In this document: positions 35,945 to 43,591 of the stretch, in pieces
Numbering within the stretch: the stretch's first letter is position 1
How the letters are laid out: each line of letters opens with the position of its first letter
Source: Moraxellaceae bacterium
GTDB taxonomy: Bacteria; Pseudomonadota; Gammaproteobacteria; Pseudomonadales; Moraxellaceae
DNA length: 55,736 nt
Assembly: GCA_004173455.1 (NCBI GenBank)
Contig: SECL01000035.1
Location: 1-55,736 of the forward strand
Direction of reading: 5' to 3'
Notes under the pieces: model-generated
What the model was told of the DNA's origin: nothing
What the model saw: only the letters and a program-made list of their open reading frames with translations
The model's database searches: none
Position numbers and translations under genes: made by a program

Positions 35945-36760
35945 ATGAGTTATCAATTTAATGCGCCCAATCCCAAAGATGAAGGGCACCGAACGCGCAA
36001 GCGGTTTGGACAAAACTTTTTGCATGACAACCGCATCATTGAAAAAATTGTACATGCCGTTGCGCCGCGTGCAGGTGATTTTATGGTGGAAATTGGCCCC
36101 GGTCTTGGCGCGCTCACCGCACCATTGCTGGTCGCCAGTGAAGCCCTGACCGTGGTTGAGCTAGACCGTGATCTAGCCGCCGGATTGCCCAGACGAGTAA
36201 GCCAGCCAGAAAAATTAACCATTGTTGAAGGCGATGCCCTCAAGTTTGATTTTTTGACACTGGTACAGGACAACAAGCCGCTGCGGATTGTGGGCAATTT
36301 GCCATATAACATTTCTACGCCGCTGCTGTTCCATTTGTTGCAATATGGCAGCCAAGTGCAGGACATGCATTTTATGCTGCAAAAAGAAGTGGTTGACCGC
36401 ATTGTGGCCGCACCCAACAGCAAGGATTATGGTCGGTTGTCGGTCATGATCCAGTATTATTGCAAGCCTGAATTTTTATTTGAAGTTCCACCGGGCGCTT
36501 TTAATCCGCCGCCAAAAGTTACCAGTGCGGTGTTTCGCCTAACGCCCTATGCACAAAAACCCATTGTGGCCAAAGATGAAAAAAACTTTGCCAGTTTGGT
36601 GGGTCATGTCTTTACCCAGCGCCGTAAAACCTTGCGTAATTCGCTAAAAGGCCGGCTAGATGAGCAGGGCTTTGCGCAGGCGCAAGTTGACCCGATGGCG
36701 CGGCCAGAAAACCTCAGCATGGCGCAGTTTGTTGCGCTTTCCGATGCGTGTGGTGGCTAA
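35945..36760 (+). CDS. rsmA: 16S rRNA dimethyladenosine transferase
   Basis: 271 residues. RsmA (KsgA) dimethylates A1518 and A1519 in 16S rRNA during 30S maturation. Motifs: RKRFGQNFLHD, the SAM-binding VEIGPGLGALT, IVEGDALKFDF, NLPYNISTPLLFHLL (motif IV, NLPY) and the C-terminal domain with FTQRRKTLRNSLKG. It begins 37 bases after pdxA and is in its usual neighbourhood with pdxA and apaH. Confidence 0.96.
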   Translation: MSYQFNAPNPKDEGHRTRKRFGQNFLHDNRIIEKIVHAVAPRAGDFMVEIGPGLGALTAPLLVASEALTVVELDRDLAAGLPRRVSQPEKLTIVEGDALKFDFLTLVQDNKPLRIVGNLPYNISTPLLFHLLQYGSQVQDMHFMLQKEVVDRIVAAPNSKDYGRLSVMIQYYCKPEFLFEVPPGAFNPPPKVTSAVFRLTPYAQKPIVAKDEKNFASLVGHVFTQRRKTLRNSLKGRLDEQGFAQAQVDPMARPENLSMAQFVALSDACGG

Positions 36761-36846
36761 TACATGTGGTGCTTAATGCATGTCGTGTTTGCGGTATGGT
36801 ATTTGCTGTAGCGCGCCTCTGAATCACACTAAAGCAAAGGGTGCTT

Positions 36847-37932
36847 ATGAATCAAACCTTAGTGACCGTTACGCCGCTTTCCAAAAAAACTGCACAACCT
36901 TTAAGTGCCGTGCAAAAGAAATTTGACCAGCTGAGCAAAAAAATTGAACGGCAAAAGGCACAGCTTCAGGAGTGGAAAGAAACTGCCGAACTGGCACAGC
37001 AACAAGTACATGGCAAACTGATTCCTTTATCTGAGCAACTGGTGGTCTACCGCGCGACATTGATTGAGCAATTGCACGAGGCATCACTGGCGCATAAATT
37101 TAGCGCGCGCGAAATGGATAAACTGGATCAGCTGATTTTAAATTTATGCGATCTGAGCTTGAATCGCAATTTAGACAGCGCACAAGAACAACGCATCAAG
37201 CACATTTTTGAGGTACATGCCGGTAGCAGCTTTGACGATATGAATGCAGAGCTGGAAGCAGAAGAACAAGCATTAAGGCAGCAGATCAGCGCCGAACTTG
37301 GATTGACTGACGATATGGAGGGTATTGATCCTGAAGACCCGGAAAGCCTGTTTGAGCATTTTAGGCAACAGCAGGAAGCTAGGCAGCACGCACATCAACA
37401 TGCCAGCAAAGCGCATAAAAAATCCGCCAAGCAATTGCAAAAGGAGCAGCAACAGCAACAAGCCGACGCACTGGCCAGCAAATCATTAAAACAGATTTAT
37501 CAGCGCCTGATTGCCCATTTGCATCCTGATCGCGAGCAGGACGAACAGGAAAAAATCAAAAAAACCGCCTTGATGCAGCAAGTCAGTAGCGCGTATCAGG
37601 CACAGGATCTTATAGGCTTAATTGAACTACAAATACAGCTTGGCCAGCAAAATCAAGCCAGTCTGGCACAGTTGGCCGACGAGCAGCTTCATTTGTATAA
37701 CCTGAACCTGACCAAGCATAGCCAGCAACTGCAACAGGACATTGAGCAATATCGTGACATGCTGTATGACATCTGCCGCTTTGATTATTTTGATACGGTC
37801 ACGCCCAAGGCAGCCATCAAAAAGCTAAAACAAGACCGGCAGTTTATTGAGCAACAAAACACGGAATTTCAACTGCTGATTCGTCAGTTAACCGAAGCCA
37901 AGGCCATTAAACTATTTTTAAAAACCTTATAG
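36847..37932 (+). CDS. J-domain protein, coiled-coil and Gln/His-rich
   Basis: A 361-residue cytoplasmic protein. A DnaJ-type J domain is embedded near the middle: LKQIYQRLIAHLHPDREQDE, with the HPD motif at residues 226-228. It probably stimulates DnaK ATPase. It is flanked by predicted coiled coils (25-60 and 285-355), and a Gln/His-rich segment with RQQQEARQHAHQHAS and KEQQQQQADA precedes the J domain (about 174-210). There is no Gly/Phe or zinc-finger region. The ATG at 36847 has AAGG about nine bases upstream; GTG at 36841 is an alternative. It lies between rsmA and apaH, where apaG normally sits in enterobacteria. Confidence 0.65.
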   Translation: MNQTLVTVTPLSKKTAQPLSAVQKKFDQLSKKIERQKAQLQEWKETAELAQQQVHGKLIPLSEQLVVYRATLIEQLHEASLAHKFSAREMDKLDQLILNLCDLSLNRNLDSAQEQRIKHIFEVHAGSSFDDMNAELEAEEQALRQQISAELGLTDDMEGIDPEDPESLFEHFRQQQEARQHAHQHASKAHKKSAKQLQKEQQQQQADALASKSLKQIYQRLIAHLHPDREQDEQEKIKKTALMQQVSSAYQAQDLIGLIELQIQLGQQNQASLAQLADEQLHLYNLNLTKHSQQLQQDIEQYRDMLYDICRFDYFDTVTPKAAIKKLKQDRQFIEQQNTEFQLLIRQLTEAKAIKLFLKTL

Positions 37933-37942
37933 GAGATGCAGT

Positions 37943-38782
37943 ATGGCTTATCGGTATCAGTACATTATTGGCGACCTACAAGGCTGTTTTGCCGCACTAC
38001 AGGCATTGAAAGAAACCATCGAATTTGATGAGCAGCAGGATTGCCTGTATTTTGCAGGTGATCTGGTCGCGCGTGGTGAGGACTCATTGTCTACCTTGCG
38101 TGAAGTCAAGCGACTGGCTGATGTAGGCGCTGCCCGTACCGTATTGGGTAACCATGACTTAAACCTGCTGGCGGTGTGGCGCGGTTTTCAAAAACTAAAA
38201 GATAAAGACCGCACCCAGCCGATTTTTGCCGCGCCAGACAGTGATGCGCTTTTACACTGGTTGCGGCGACAGCCCTTATTACTACAGCCCGTTGCCGATG
38301 CCATCATTGTGCATGCCGGTATTCCGCCCATCTGGACATTGGCACAAGCCAGTCAGTATGCGCGGGAAGTGGAAAAAGTCTTGGTGAGTGAGCTGGATCA
38401 TCTGGACGCGTATCTTGGGCACATGTATGGCAGCCAACCCGATGTCTGGCAAGAGGACTTGTCTGGTTATGAACGCTGGCGGACGATCACCAATTATCTG
38501 ACTCGAATGCGTCTGTGTGATGAACATGGCAAACTGGAGTTTGAATTCAAGGATGATCTTAACGCACCCATGCCGGATGGCTTTAAGCCTTGGTTCGAGT
38601 GGCCAAACCAGTTGCAAGATCATGTTAACCTGTTTTTTGGTCACTGGGCAGCATTACAGGGCATGCAGATTAGTCCACAGGTTCATGCTTTAGATGGCGG
38701 TTGTGTCTGGGGGGGACAATTGATGGCTTACCGGCTAGAAGACCGGCAGTTATTTACTTCGGCCACGGGTTGCGGGTTGTAA
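37943..38782 (+). CDS. apaH: Symmetrical bis(5'-nucleosyl)-tetraphosphatase
   Basis: 279 residues. ApaH hydrolyses Ap4A to two ADP and removes Np4 caps from RNA. Metallophosphoesterase motifs are complete: GDLQGCFAALQ, FAGDLVARGEDS (second motif), LGNHDLNLLAV, HAGIPP and GHWAALQG. GGAG lies about seven bases before the ATG, 10 bases after the J-domain gene. Its 3' end overlaps the convergent DUF2939-like gene by 55 bases. Confidence 0.96.
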   Translation: MAYRYQYIIGDLQGCFAALQALKETIEFDEQQDCLYFAGDLVARGEDSLSTLREVKRLADVGAARTVLGNHDLNLLAVWRGFQKLKDKDRTQPIFAAPDSDALLHWLRRQPLLLQPVADAIIVHAGIPPIWTLAQASQYAREVEKVLVSELDHLDAYLGHMYGSQPDVWQEDLSGYERWRTITNYLTRMRLCDEHGKLEFEFKDDLNAPMPDGFKPWFEWPNQLQDHVNLFFGHWAALQGMQISPQVHALDGGCVWGGQLMAYRLEDRQLFTSATGCGL

Positions 38783-39315
38783 ACACATAGTTTGCTGAGC
38801 GTCCAGCGATTCCACGACGCGCGTTGCCATTCAAGCCATAAGGTGTTTTGTGGCGTATTGCCCACTGTTAGGCGAAAGCGCGAGGGGAAACGCGAATAGC
38901 TGCTCTGGATGCTGTCGCTGGGAGCACTATTAAAATGAAGAAGCAAGAGCTGATACAGGTTTTGTTGTTCAGCCACTTTTGGCCACACCTGTTGCAGATA
39001 TTTTGCTCCCGGTTGCTGCTGTTGCTGGGCGCTGAGTTGGCGGGTGGCCAGCAAGTCAGCTTTATAAGGCTGCAATAACGATGCTGGAATGGCCTGTTCG
39101 GCTACGGCAAGATTGTTCTGGCTCAGTTGCTGAACCATGGCACGACTATACCAATAAGGGGAAGTACAATAAAAAACCAGCCATATCAGCACACTGGTTA
39201 TTACAATAATGAGTACTAGGCCAATACGCAAATCAGGCTTATTGAGGACAATTTTTCTATTTTGATGCAACCCAATTTTTTGCAGAGGCGTTTTTTCAAT
39301 GCGGGACGTAGCCAT
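38728..39315 (-). CDS. DUF2939-like membrane-anchored protein
   Basis: 195 residues: a basic N-terminus, one hydrophobic helix (about 31-50, IGLVLIIVITSVLIWLVFY), then a periplasmic part. SPYWYSRAMVQQLSQNNLAV resembles the conserved start of DUF2939 domains (SPY followed by an 'I...D..AL...' helix). A Gln-rich patch with LSAQQQQQPG lies in the middle. It converges on apaH, overlapping it by 55 bases. Function is unknown. Confidence 0.6.
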   Translation of the reverse strand: MATSRIEKTPLQKIGLHQNRKIVLNKPDLRIGLVLIIVITSVLIWLVFYCTSPYWYSRAMVQQLSQNNLAVAEQAIPASLLQPYKADLLATRQLSAQQQQQPGAKYLQQVWPKVAEQQNLYQLLLLHFNSAPSDSIQSSYSRFPSRFRLTVGNTPQNTLWLEWQRASWNRWTLSKLCVYNPQPVAEVNNCRSSSR

Positions 39316-39409
39316 GATGGCAACAAAATATCTGATCTATAATATCTACAGTCTAGAGTATTTTGCCGCCCTCATAAGCCGTTGCTACAAAAGCTGAACA
39401 AGACATCAA

Positions 39410-39856
39410 TTATTCTTGACGTAACCAAGTCTGACTACGGCCTAAAACAGAAATACCGACATAGCCGCGCAGGCGGAACTTTCTGCCATCACTGCTTAAT
39501 TTGGCTTTACCGCTATAGATGTGGCCGCTGCGTGGATCCAGTACCTTGCCATCAATAAAGTTATTCGGATGGTTAGGATCTTCACGAAAGCCTTTTAAAA
39601 TCTGCAAGCCAATAATCGGCTTATTGGTGTAAGGCGCTGGACATTTGTTACAGGTAACTAACGGTGTTTCACCGGCTGCAGGAAAATCCTCAACCAGTGT
39701 GCCGATATAGCCGCCATCGGCTTGCTTGGTCATTTTAATATGCGCGCGAACCACACCGGTTTTATCATCAATTGTGCGCCAGGTGCCTGTCAGGTCTGCG
39801 GCATTGGCAAACGTGGTCAGGCTTAAACTTGCTAAAATCATCATCCATGCTTTCAT
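39410..39856 (-). CDS. DUF2147 protein, copy 1
   Basis: 148 residues with a signal peptide (MKAWMMILASLSLTTFANAA). The mature part is a DUF2147 beta-barrel-like domain: LTGTWRTIDDKTGVVRAHIK, a CNKCPAPYTNKP block with a CxxCP motif, then DPRSGHIYSGKAKLSSDGRK and LRGYVGISVLGRSQTWLR. The family is periplasmic and of unknown function, though fatty-acid or lipid binding has been suggested for similar folds. It is the lowest member of a four-gene array. Confidence 0.85.
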   Translation of the reverse strand: MKAWMMILASLSLTTFANAADLTGTWRTIDDKTGVVRAHIKMTKQADGGYIGTLVEDFPAAGETPLVTCNKCPAPYTNKPIIGLQILKGFREDPNHPNNFIDGKVLDPRSGHIYSGKAKLSSDGRKFRLRGYVGISVLGRSQTWLRQE

Positions 39857-40088
39857 CAGGTCTATTCTCCATGTTGTAAATGATGTTGTGCAGAAAATTC
39901 CGGTGAGGCGCTGTTATCCTGCCGGAATGGTTATTTTATGCCCAAAACGTGCATCGACTAAGGATATTCGCAAAACAAGCATCCTTAATCAGCCTTTATC
40001 TTATAAAACCTTTCGGCGAACCAATCAAGAATGTCGGGCTGATTTCATACAATTGTTTTGCTCATCTGGGCTGTAACCAGAATGGCTG

Positions 40089-40544
40089 TTAGCGTTCACG
40101 AATCCAGGTCTGGGTACGTCCCAAGGCGGAAACTCCCAAATATGCACGCATGTTTAGCAGTTTGCCGTCCGCCTTGACCAGCCCTTTACCGCGATAAAAT
40201 TTGCCACTTAAAGGATCAATTAATTTACCACCTAAATACTGATCGGGATTACTGAGGTCTTTTTTAAGGCCAGTGAGCAGGGTAAGGCCTAAAATAGGCT
40301 GATTGGTATACGGTGCTGGGCAGTGCTGACAAGTTTCTTTTGGCGTATAGCCGGGTCGTGGAATCACTTTAACAATCGTGCCTGCATAGGTGCCATCAGG
40401 CTGTTTTTTTATTTCTATCAGTGCTTTGGAAAAACCAGTATGGTCATCGACAGTGCGCCAGACTCCTGTAATATCTGCCGCATGACACAGCGAAACCGCG
40501 AACATACAAGAAAAGGCAATAAAAACGCGCTTCATAAAGGGCAT
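40089..40544 (-). CDS. DUF2147 protein, copy 2
   Basis: 151 residues, signal peptide ending HAADI. It has the same modules as its neighbours: GVWRTVDDHTGFSKALIEIK, CQHCPAPYTNQP, IDPLSGKFYRGKGLVKADGK and LGVSALGRTQTWIRER. The first domain block is closest to copy 3. A GNxxIY-to-GKFYRG change marks it as the most diverged copy. The gap to copy 1 is 232 bases, so the copies are probably separate transcription units. Confidence 0.85.
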   Translation of the reverse strand: MPFMKRVFIAFSCMFAVSLCHAADITGVWRTVDDHTGFSKALIEIKKQPDGTYAGTIVKVIPRPGYTPKETCQHCPAPYTNQPILGLTLLTGLKKDLSNPDQYLGGKLIDPLSGKFYRGKGLVKADGKLLNMRAYLGVSALGRTQTWIRER

Positions 40545-40756
40545 CCAAAATGAAAAGCGCGGGATTTTACAGTAAATCAGGGCAAAAGAACATCTATAAT
40601 CACCGATATATTCGATACCGTGATTTTAATAGTCAGCTCTTGCAGCCAAGAGCTTGAGGGCGACATTGCTCTAATACATTACATATTAATCGTTATTGAC
40701 ATTCATCCTATATTAATGAAAGTTTAAGTTTAGAAAAAGGAAACAAGCTTTATAGA

Positions 40757-41203
40757 TCAATGTTCACGAATCCAGATCTGACTACGTCCCAGTGCAGAGA
40801 TCCCTACATAACCTCGCATGCTGAGCTGGCGATTGTCGGCATTGACTTTGGCTTTACCTTTATAAATTCTACCGGATAAAGGATCGAGTACCTGTGCACC
40901 CGTGTATTGATTAGGGCGATTTGGGTCAGGCTTGAGTCCCCACAGTACCGTCAGACCCAAAATTGGCTTATCGGTATAAGGCGCGGGGCAGTGCTGGCAA
41001 AATTCTTTGGGCGTATAGTTGGGGCGCGGAATAATTTTGATAATAGTACCAGTATAGGAACCATCAGGCTGTTTTTTGATTTCAACCAATGCCTTGGAAA
41101 AACCAGTACGGTCATCAATCGTACGCCAAACACCTGCAATATCTGAAGCATGGCTTAACACGCTGGTCATTACACAGACCAAGCCTAATAACCACTTTTT
41201 CAT
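40757..41203 (-). CDS. DUF2147 protein, copy 3
   Basis: 148 residues, signal peptide MKKWLLGLVCVMTSVLSHAS. It has GVWRTIDDRTGFSKALVEIK, CQHCPAPYTDKP (Asp instead of Asn), LDPLSGRIYKGKAKVNADNR and LGRSQIWIREH. It carries the same CxxCPAPYT core. It lies 212 bases from copy 2. Confidence 0.85.
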   Translation of the reverse strand: MKKWLLGLVCVMTSVLSHASDIAGVWRTIDDRTGFSKALVEIKKQPDGSYTGTIIKIIPRPNYTPKEFCQHCPAPYTDKPILGLTVLWGLKPDPNRPNQYTGAQVLDPLSGRIYKGKAKVNADNRQLSMRGYVGISALGRSQIWIREH

Positions 41204-41253
41204 GACAGCGTCCTTGTTAGAGTAATTATTCTAATAGTAGCTGAAAAGCAAAA

Positions 41254-41289
41254 AAAGGGCATAATCATTTTTTAATAATTATACCCTTT
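41254..41289 (-). terminator. Terminator after DUF2147 copy 4
   Basis: AAAGGGCATAATCATT and AATAATTATACCCTTT form a 16-bp stem with two G-U pairs. On the minus strand it is followed by a T-run. It lies 52 bases after the stop of the gene at 41341. Confidence 0.75.
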
Positions 41290-41340
41290 AGTAATCACTA
41301 AACCTGATGAACAAGATTTATTGTGTATTTAACAAGCTAT

Positions 41341-41799
41341 TTATTCCTCGCGAATCCAGGTCTGGCTACGACCCAGTGCGGAAATACCAACATAACCGCG
41401 CATCGTAAGACGACGACCATCGGTACTTAACTTTGCTTTACCTTTGTAGATATTGCCGGACAACGGATCAAGCACTTTGGCATTGATAAAGTTGTTTTCG
41501 TTTCGAGGGTCTTGCTGTAAACCATTGAGTACAGTCAAGCCAACCATAGGCTTGTTGGTGTACGGTGCCGGACAGTTTTGGCAAGTTTCTTTTGGGGTAT
41601 AGCCGGGACGTGGGATCACTTTAACAATCGTGCCATGATAGGCGCCGGCACTGTCTTTCTTGATTTCTACCAGACCCTTGGAAAAGCCGGTTTTATCATC
41701 AATGGTACGCCATGTCCCTGTAAGATCACCAGCCTGAGCAAAGCTGGCACACAGCAACGTTAAACTGGCAGCACAGGCAATCGATAATGATTTGAGCAT
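41341..41799 (-). CDS. DUF2147 protein, copy 4
   Basis: 152 residues, signal peptide ending SFAQAGD. It has GTWRTIDDKTGFSKGLVEIK, CQNCPAPYTNKP, LDPLSGNIYKGKAKLSTDGR and LGRSQTWIREE. It is the most upstream copy and best matches the family consensus, so it may be the ancestral member. GGAGAACC precedes the ATG. Copies 1-4 share the fold and order but differ in the central block, compatible with successive tandem duplication. Confidence 0.87.
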   Translation of the reverse strand: MLKSLSIACAASLTLLCASFAQAGDLTGTWRTIDDKTGFSKGLVEIKKDSAGAYHGTIVKVIPRPGYTPKETCQNCPAPYTNKPMVGLTVLNGLQQDPRNENNFINAKVLDPLSGNIYKGKAKLSTDGRRLTMRGYVGISALGRSQTWIREE

Positions 41800-42066
41800 T
41801 TAGGTTCTCCGTAACCTTCAATGAGCGCATGATCTATAACTTTCTAAAGTAGCATCGCTTGACGTTACCCGATTAGATCATCGGAAATTGAAGTTAATTA
41901 AATTAACAACACTTAACATTGATATATCTGTAGACAATTTAATCGAATACAAGGGTAGCTACAACTATTTTGTGTGAACTGATCGATCATTTGCTATTGA
42001 ATGAAAGAACTGCATCTATAAAATAAAGCCGTAAATGACATGCTGCTTTGTCAAAATATAAGCAAA

Positions 42067-42741
42067 TCAAAGCCAATTCAGAAGCAATAAGGGCAGCCAG
42101 ATGGCAGTTAAAATTCCATTGACGGCCATGCCAAACGCCGCATAGCGCCCAGCAACTGGGCCACGTTGCCACGCCTGTACGGTGCCAATGGCATGGGCGG
42201 CCAGTCCTAATGCCAGCCCGGCCGCTCGCTCATCATTCAAATTCCGCAAAATGAGCGGCGATAATGCCGCGCCAATCAATCCCGATAAAATCACAATCAG
42301 GGTCACCATGGCTAAGGGGGCATGAATTAACGTGGCAATATTCAGGGCAATCGGCGTGGTGACGGCACGGGTTGCAAATGCCAGCACGGTAGGCGAGGAG
42401 AGATGCACGGCATAGGCCAGCCCCATGGGAATCGCTACACTGGTGAGCGTCGCAAAGACCATTAGACTAAAGAGCATTTTGAGAGGGACATCATCTAGTC
42501 GGATTGCTGCCAATGGAATCGCTAGCGCCACGGTCACATAGCCGAGCAGATGCCGAAATAGCTGATCGACATGCTGCATATAGTGATCGTAAGGCCAGCG
42601 TACCAGCCACAGTAAGGCCAGTACGATAAACATGGCAATGACAATAACCGGCAGGCGTGGAAAATACTGACCAATAAACCGTGCCAGAATGTGCGATAGC
42701 AGGGTCAGGACAAAGCCAGCAACAACAAATAACATGGTCAT
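42067..42741 (-). CDS. lrgB: LrgB/CidB-family membrane protein
   Basis: 224 residues, with several helices and the LrgB signature: VLALLWLVRWPYDHYMQHVDQ, then IPMGLAYAVHLSSPTVLAFATRAVTTPIALNIA, and LALGLAAHAIGTVQAWQRG near the end. LrgA/LrgB and CidA/CidB act together in holin-like control of murein hydrolase release and in pyruvate or glycolate transport in some species. It lies 156 bases downstream of the lrgA-type gene with a strong hairpin between, so the pair may not be on one uninterrupted message. Confidence 0.9.
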   Translation of the reverse strand: MTMLFVVAGFVLTLLSHILARFIGQYFPRLPVIVIAMFIVLALLWLVRWPYDHYMQHVDQLFRHLLGYVTVALAIPLAAIRLDDVPLKMLFSLMVFATLTSVAIPMGLAYAVHLSSPTVLAFATRAVTTPIALNIATLIHAPLAMVTLIVILSGLIGAALSPLILRNLNDERAAGLALGLAAHAIGTVQAWQRGPVAGRYAAFGMAVNGILTAIWLPLLLLNWL

Positions 42742-42826
42742 AAAACCTCTTGATCTGGCTAGGCTTTCTATTGTTTTAGCGGGTAGATTGCAGTGACTGA
42801 GACGAAAAAGCCAAGGCTAATAGCTT

Positions 42827-42866
42827 GCCTCCACCTGAACCAGTTTGAATTGGTTCAGGTGGAGGC
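42827..42866. repeat. Perfect 16-bp hairpin between lrgA and lrgB
   Basis: GCCTCCACCTGAACCA at 42827-42842 is perfectly complementary to TGGTTCAGGTGGAGGC at 42851-42866, with an 8-base loop. There is no T-run directly beside it. On the minus strand it is followed about 15 bases later by GGCTTTTT, which could allow termination. It could set different levels of LrgA and LrgB or protect an mRNA end. Confidence 0.8.
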
Positions 42867-42897
42867 TGCTTTGGATAGTCTATTTGGAAATAACCTA

Positions 42898-43275
42898 TTA
42901 AGGTGTTTTAAGCCAGCGTTTAGCCAGTTGCCCGTATAACCATAAAGGCACTAGCGTGCTAAACAGTAGAATAAACAGAAACCACGGCAGCTCATTGCCC
43001 AAGTGCATCAGCATGATAACCGAGCCTGCGGAAACTGGTAAAAATGCAAAAGCACTTTCTTTCATGATGTGGGTATTGGCATCTAGCATGCGTATCGGCA
43101 AAGGCTTTACTTTACGCCACGCGACCAGAATAGCCAGCAGCAGTAACAAACCCAGCAAATTACCCAGCTCAGGATGCGCCAGCAAACCCATCAGCCACAC
43201 GCAGCTTTCTCGTATCAGCACAATCAGTGCAAGCGTTGCCAGCAAAGCAGGCCAGTCGTATTTTTTCCACCACAT
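42898..43275 (-). CDS. lrgA: CidA/LrgA-family membrane protein
   Basis: 125 residues with four helices. The family block appears at about residues 30-75 (LLGLLLLLAILVAW, then KVKPLPIRMLDANTH) and SAFAFLPVSAGSVIMLMHLG follows. It is holin-like and partners LrgB, encoded downstream. The start is at MWWKKYDW. A second in-frame Met lies too far inside to be preferred. Possible alternative hairpins precede it at 43329-43366. Confidence 0.85.
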   Translation of the reverse strand: MWWKKYDWPALLATLALIVLIRESCVWLMGLLAHPELGNLLGLLLLLAILVAWRKVKPLPIRMLDANTHIMKESAFAFLPVSAGSVIMLMHLGNELPWFLFILLFSTLVPLWLYGQLAKRWLKTP

Positions 43276-43328
43276 GCTGTCGCCCAGAGTGAATCATCCA
43301 CAGTAAATTATTCAACGAAAATCATTAA

Positions 43329-43366
43329 GCCGCTGATCTGATCAGCATGGCCATCGTATCAGCGGC
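43329..43366. repeat. Alternative hairpins upstream of lrgA
   Basis: GCCGCTGAT at 43329-43337 pairs with ATCAGCGGC at 43358-43366. The 5' arm can instead pair locally: GCTGATC at 43332-43338 with GATCAGC at 43340-43346. The two folds exclude each other. They lie in the 316-base gap between lrgA and hflX, which has no other feature I can support. They could regulate lrgA or end hflX transcription. Confidence 0.4.
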
Positions 43367-43591
43367 ATTAGTATAGCGATTAAACCTAAACTGGGCTATT
43401 CAACCATGTGCTAACAAGCAGTGGAATTTATGGCTATTTTCACCCCAAGCGGCTAATGACAACGTGATTCATACAGCCTGCGGTCATTGAGGCTTTCAAC
43501 ATGCTTAAAGTTAAGGTAAAACTGCGAAAAGACCTTATCGAATCGCGTCAGTATTTCGGGCTCTAGGCTATGACGTGAATTGAGTCAAGCA

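Noticed and set aside
35953-36423. A minus-strand frame opposite rsmA
   Set aside because: It is entirely within rsmA, with Arg/Ser-biased composition; there is no independent evidence.
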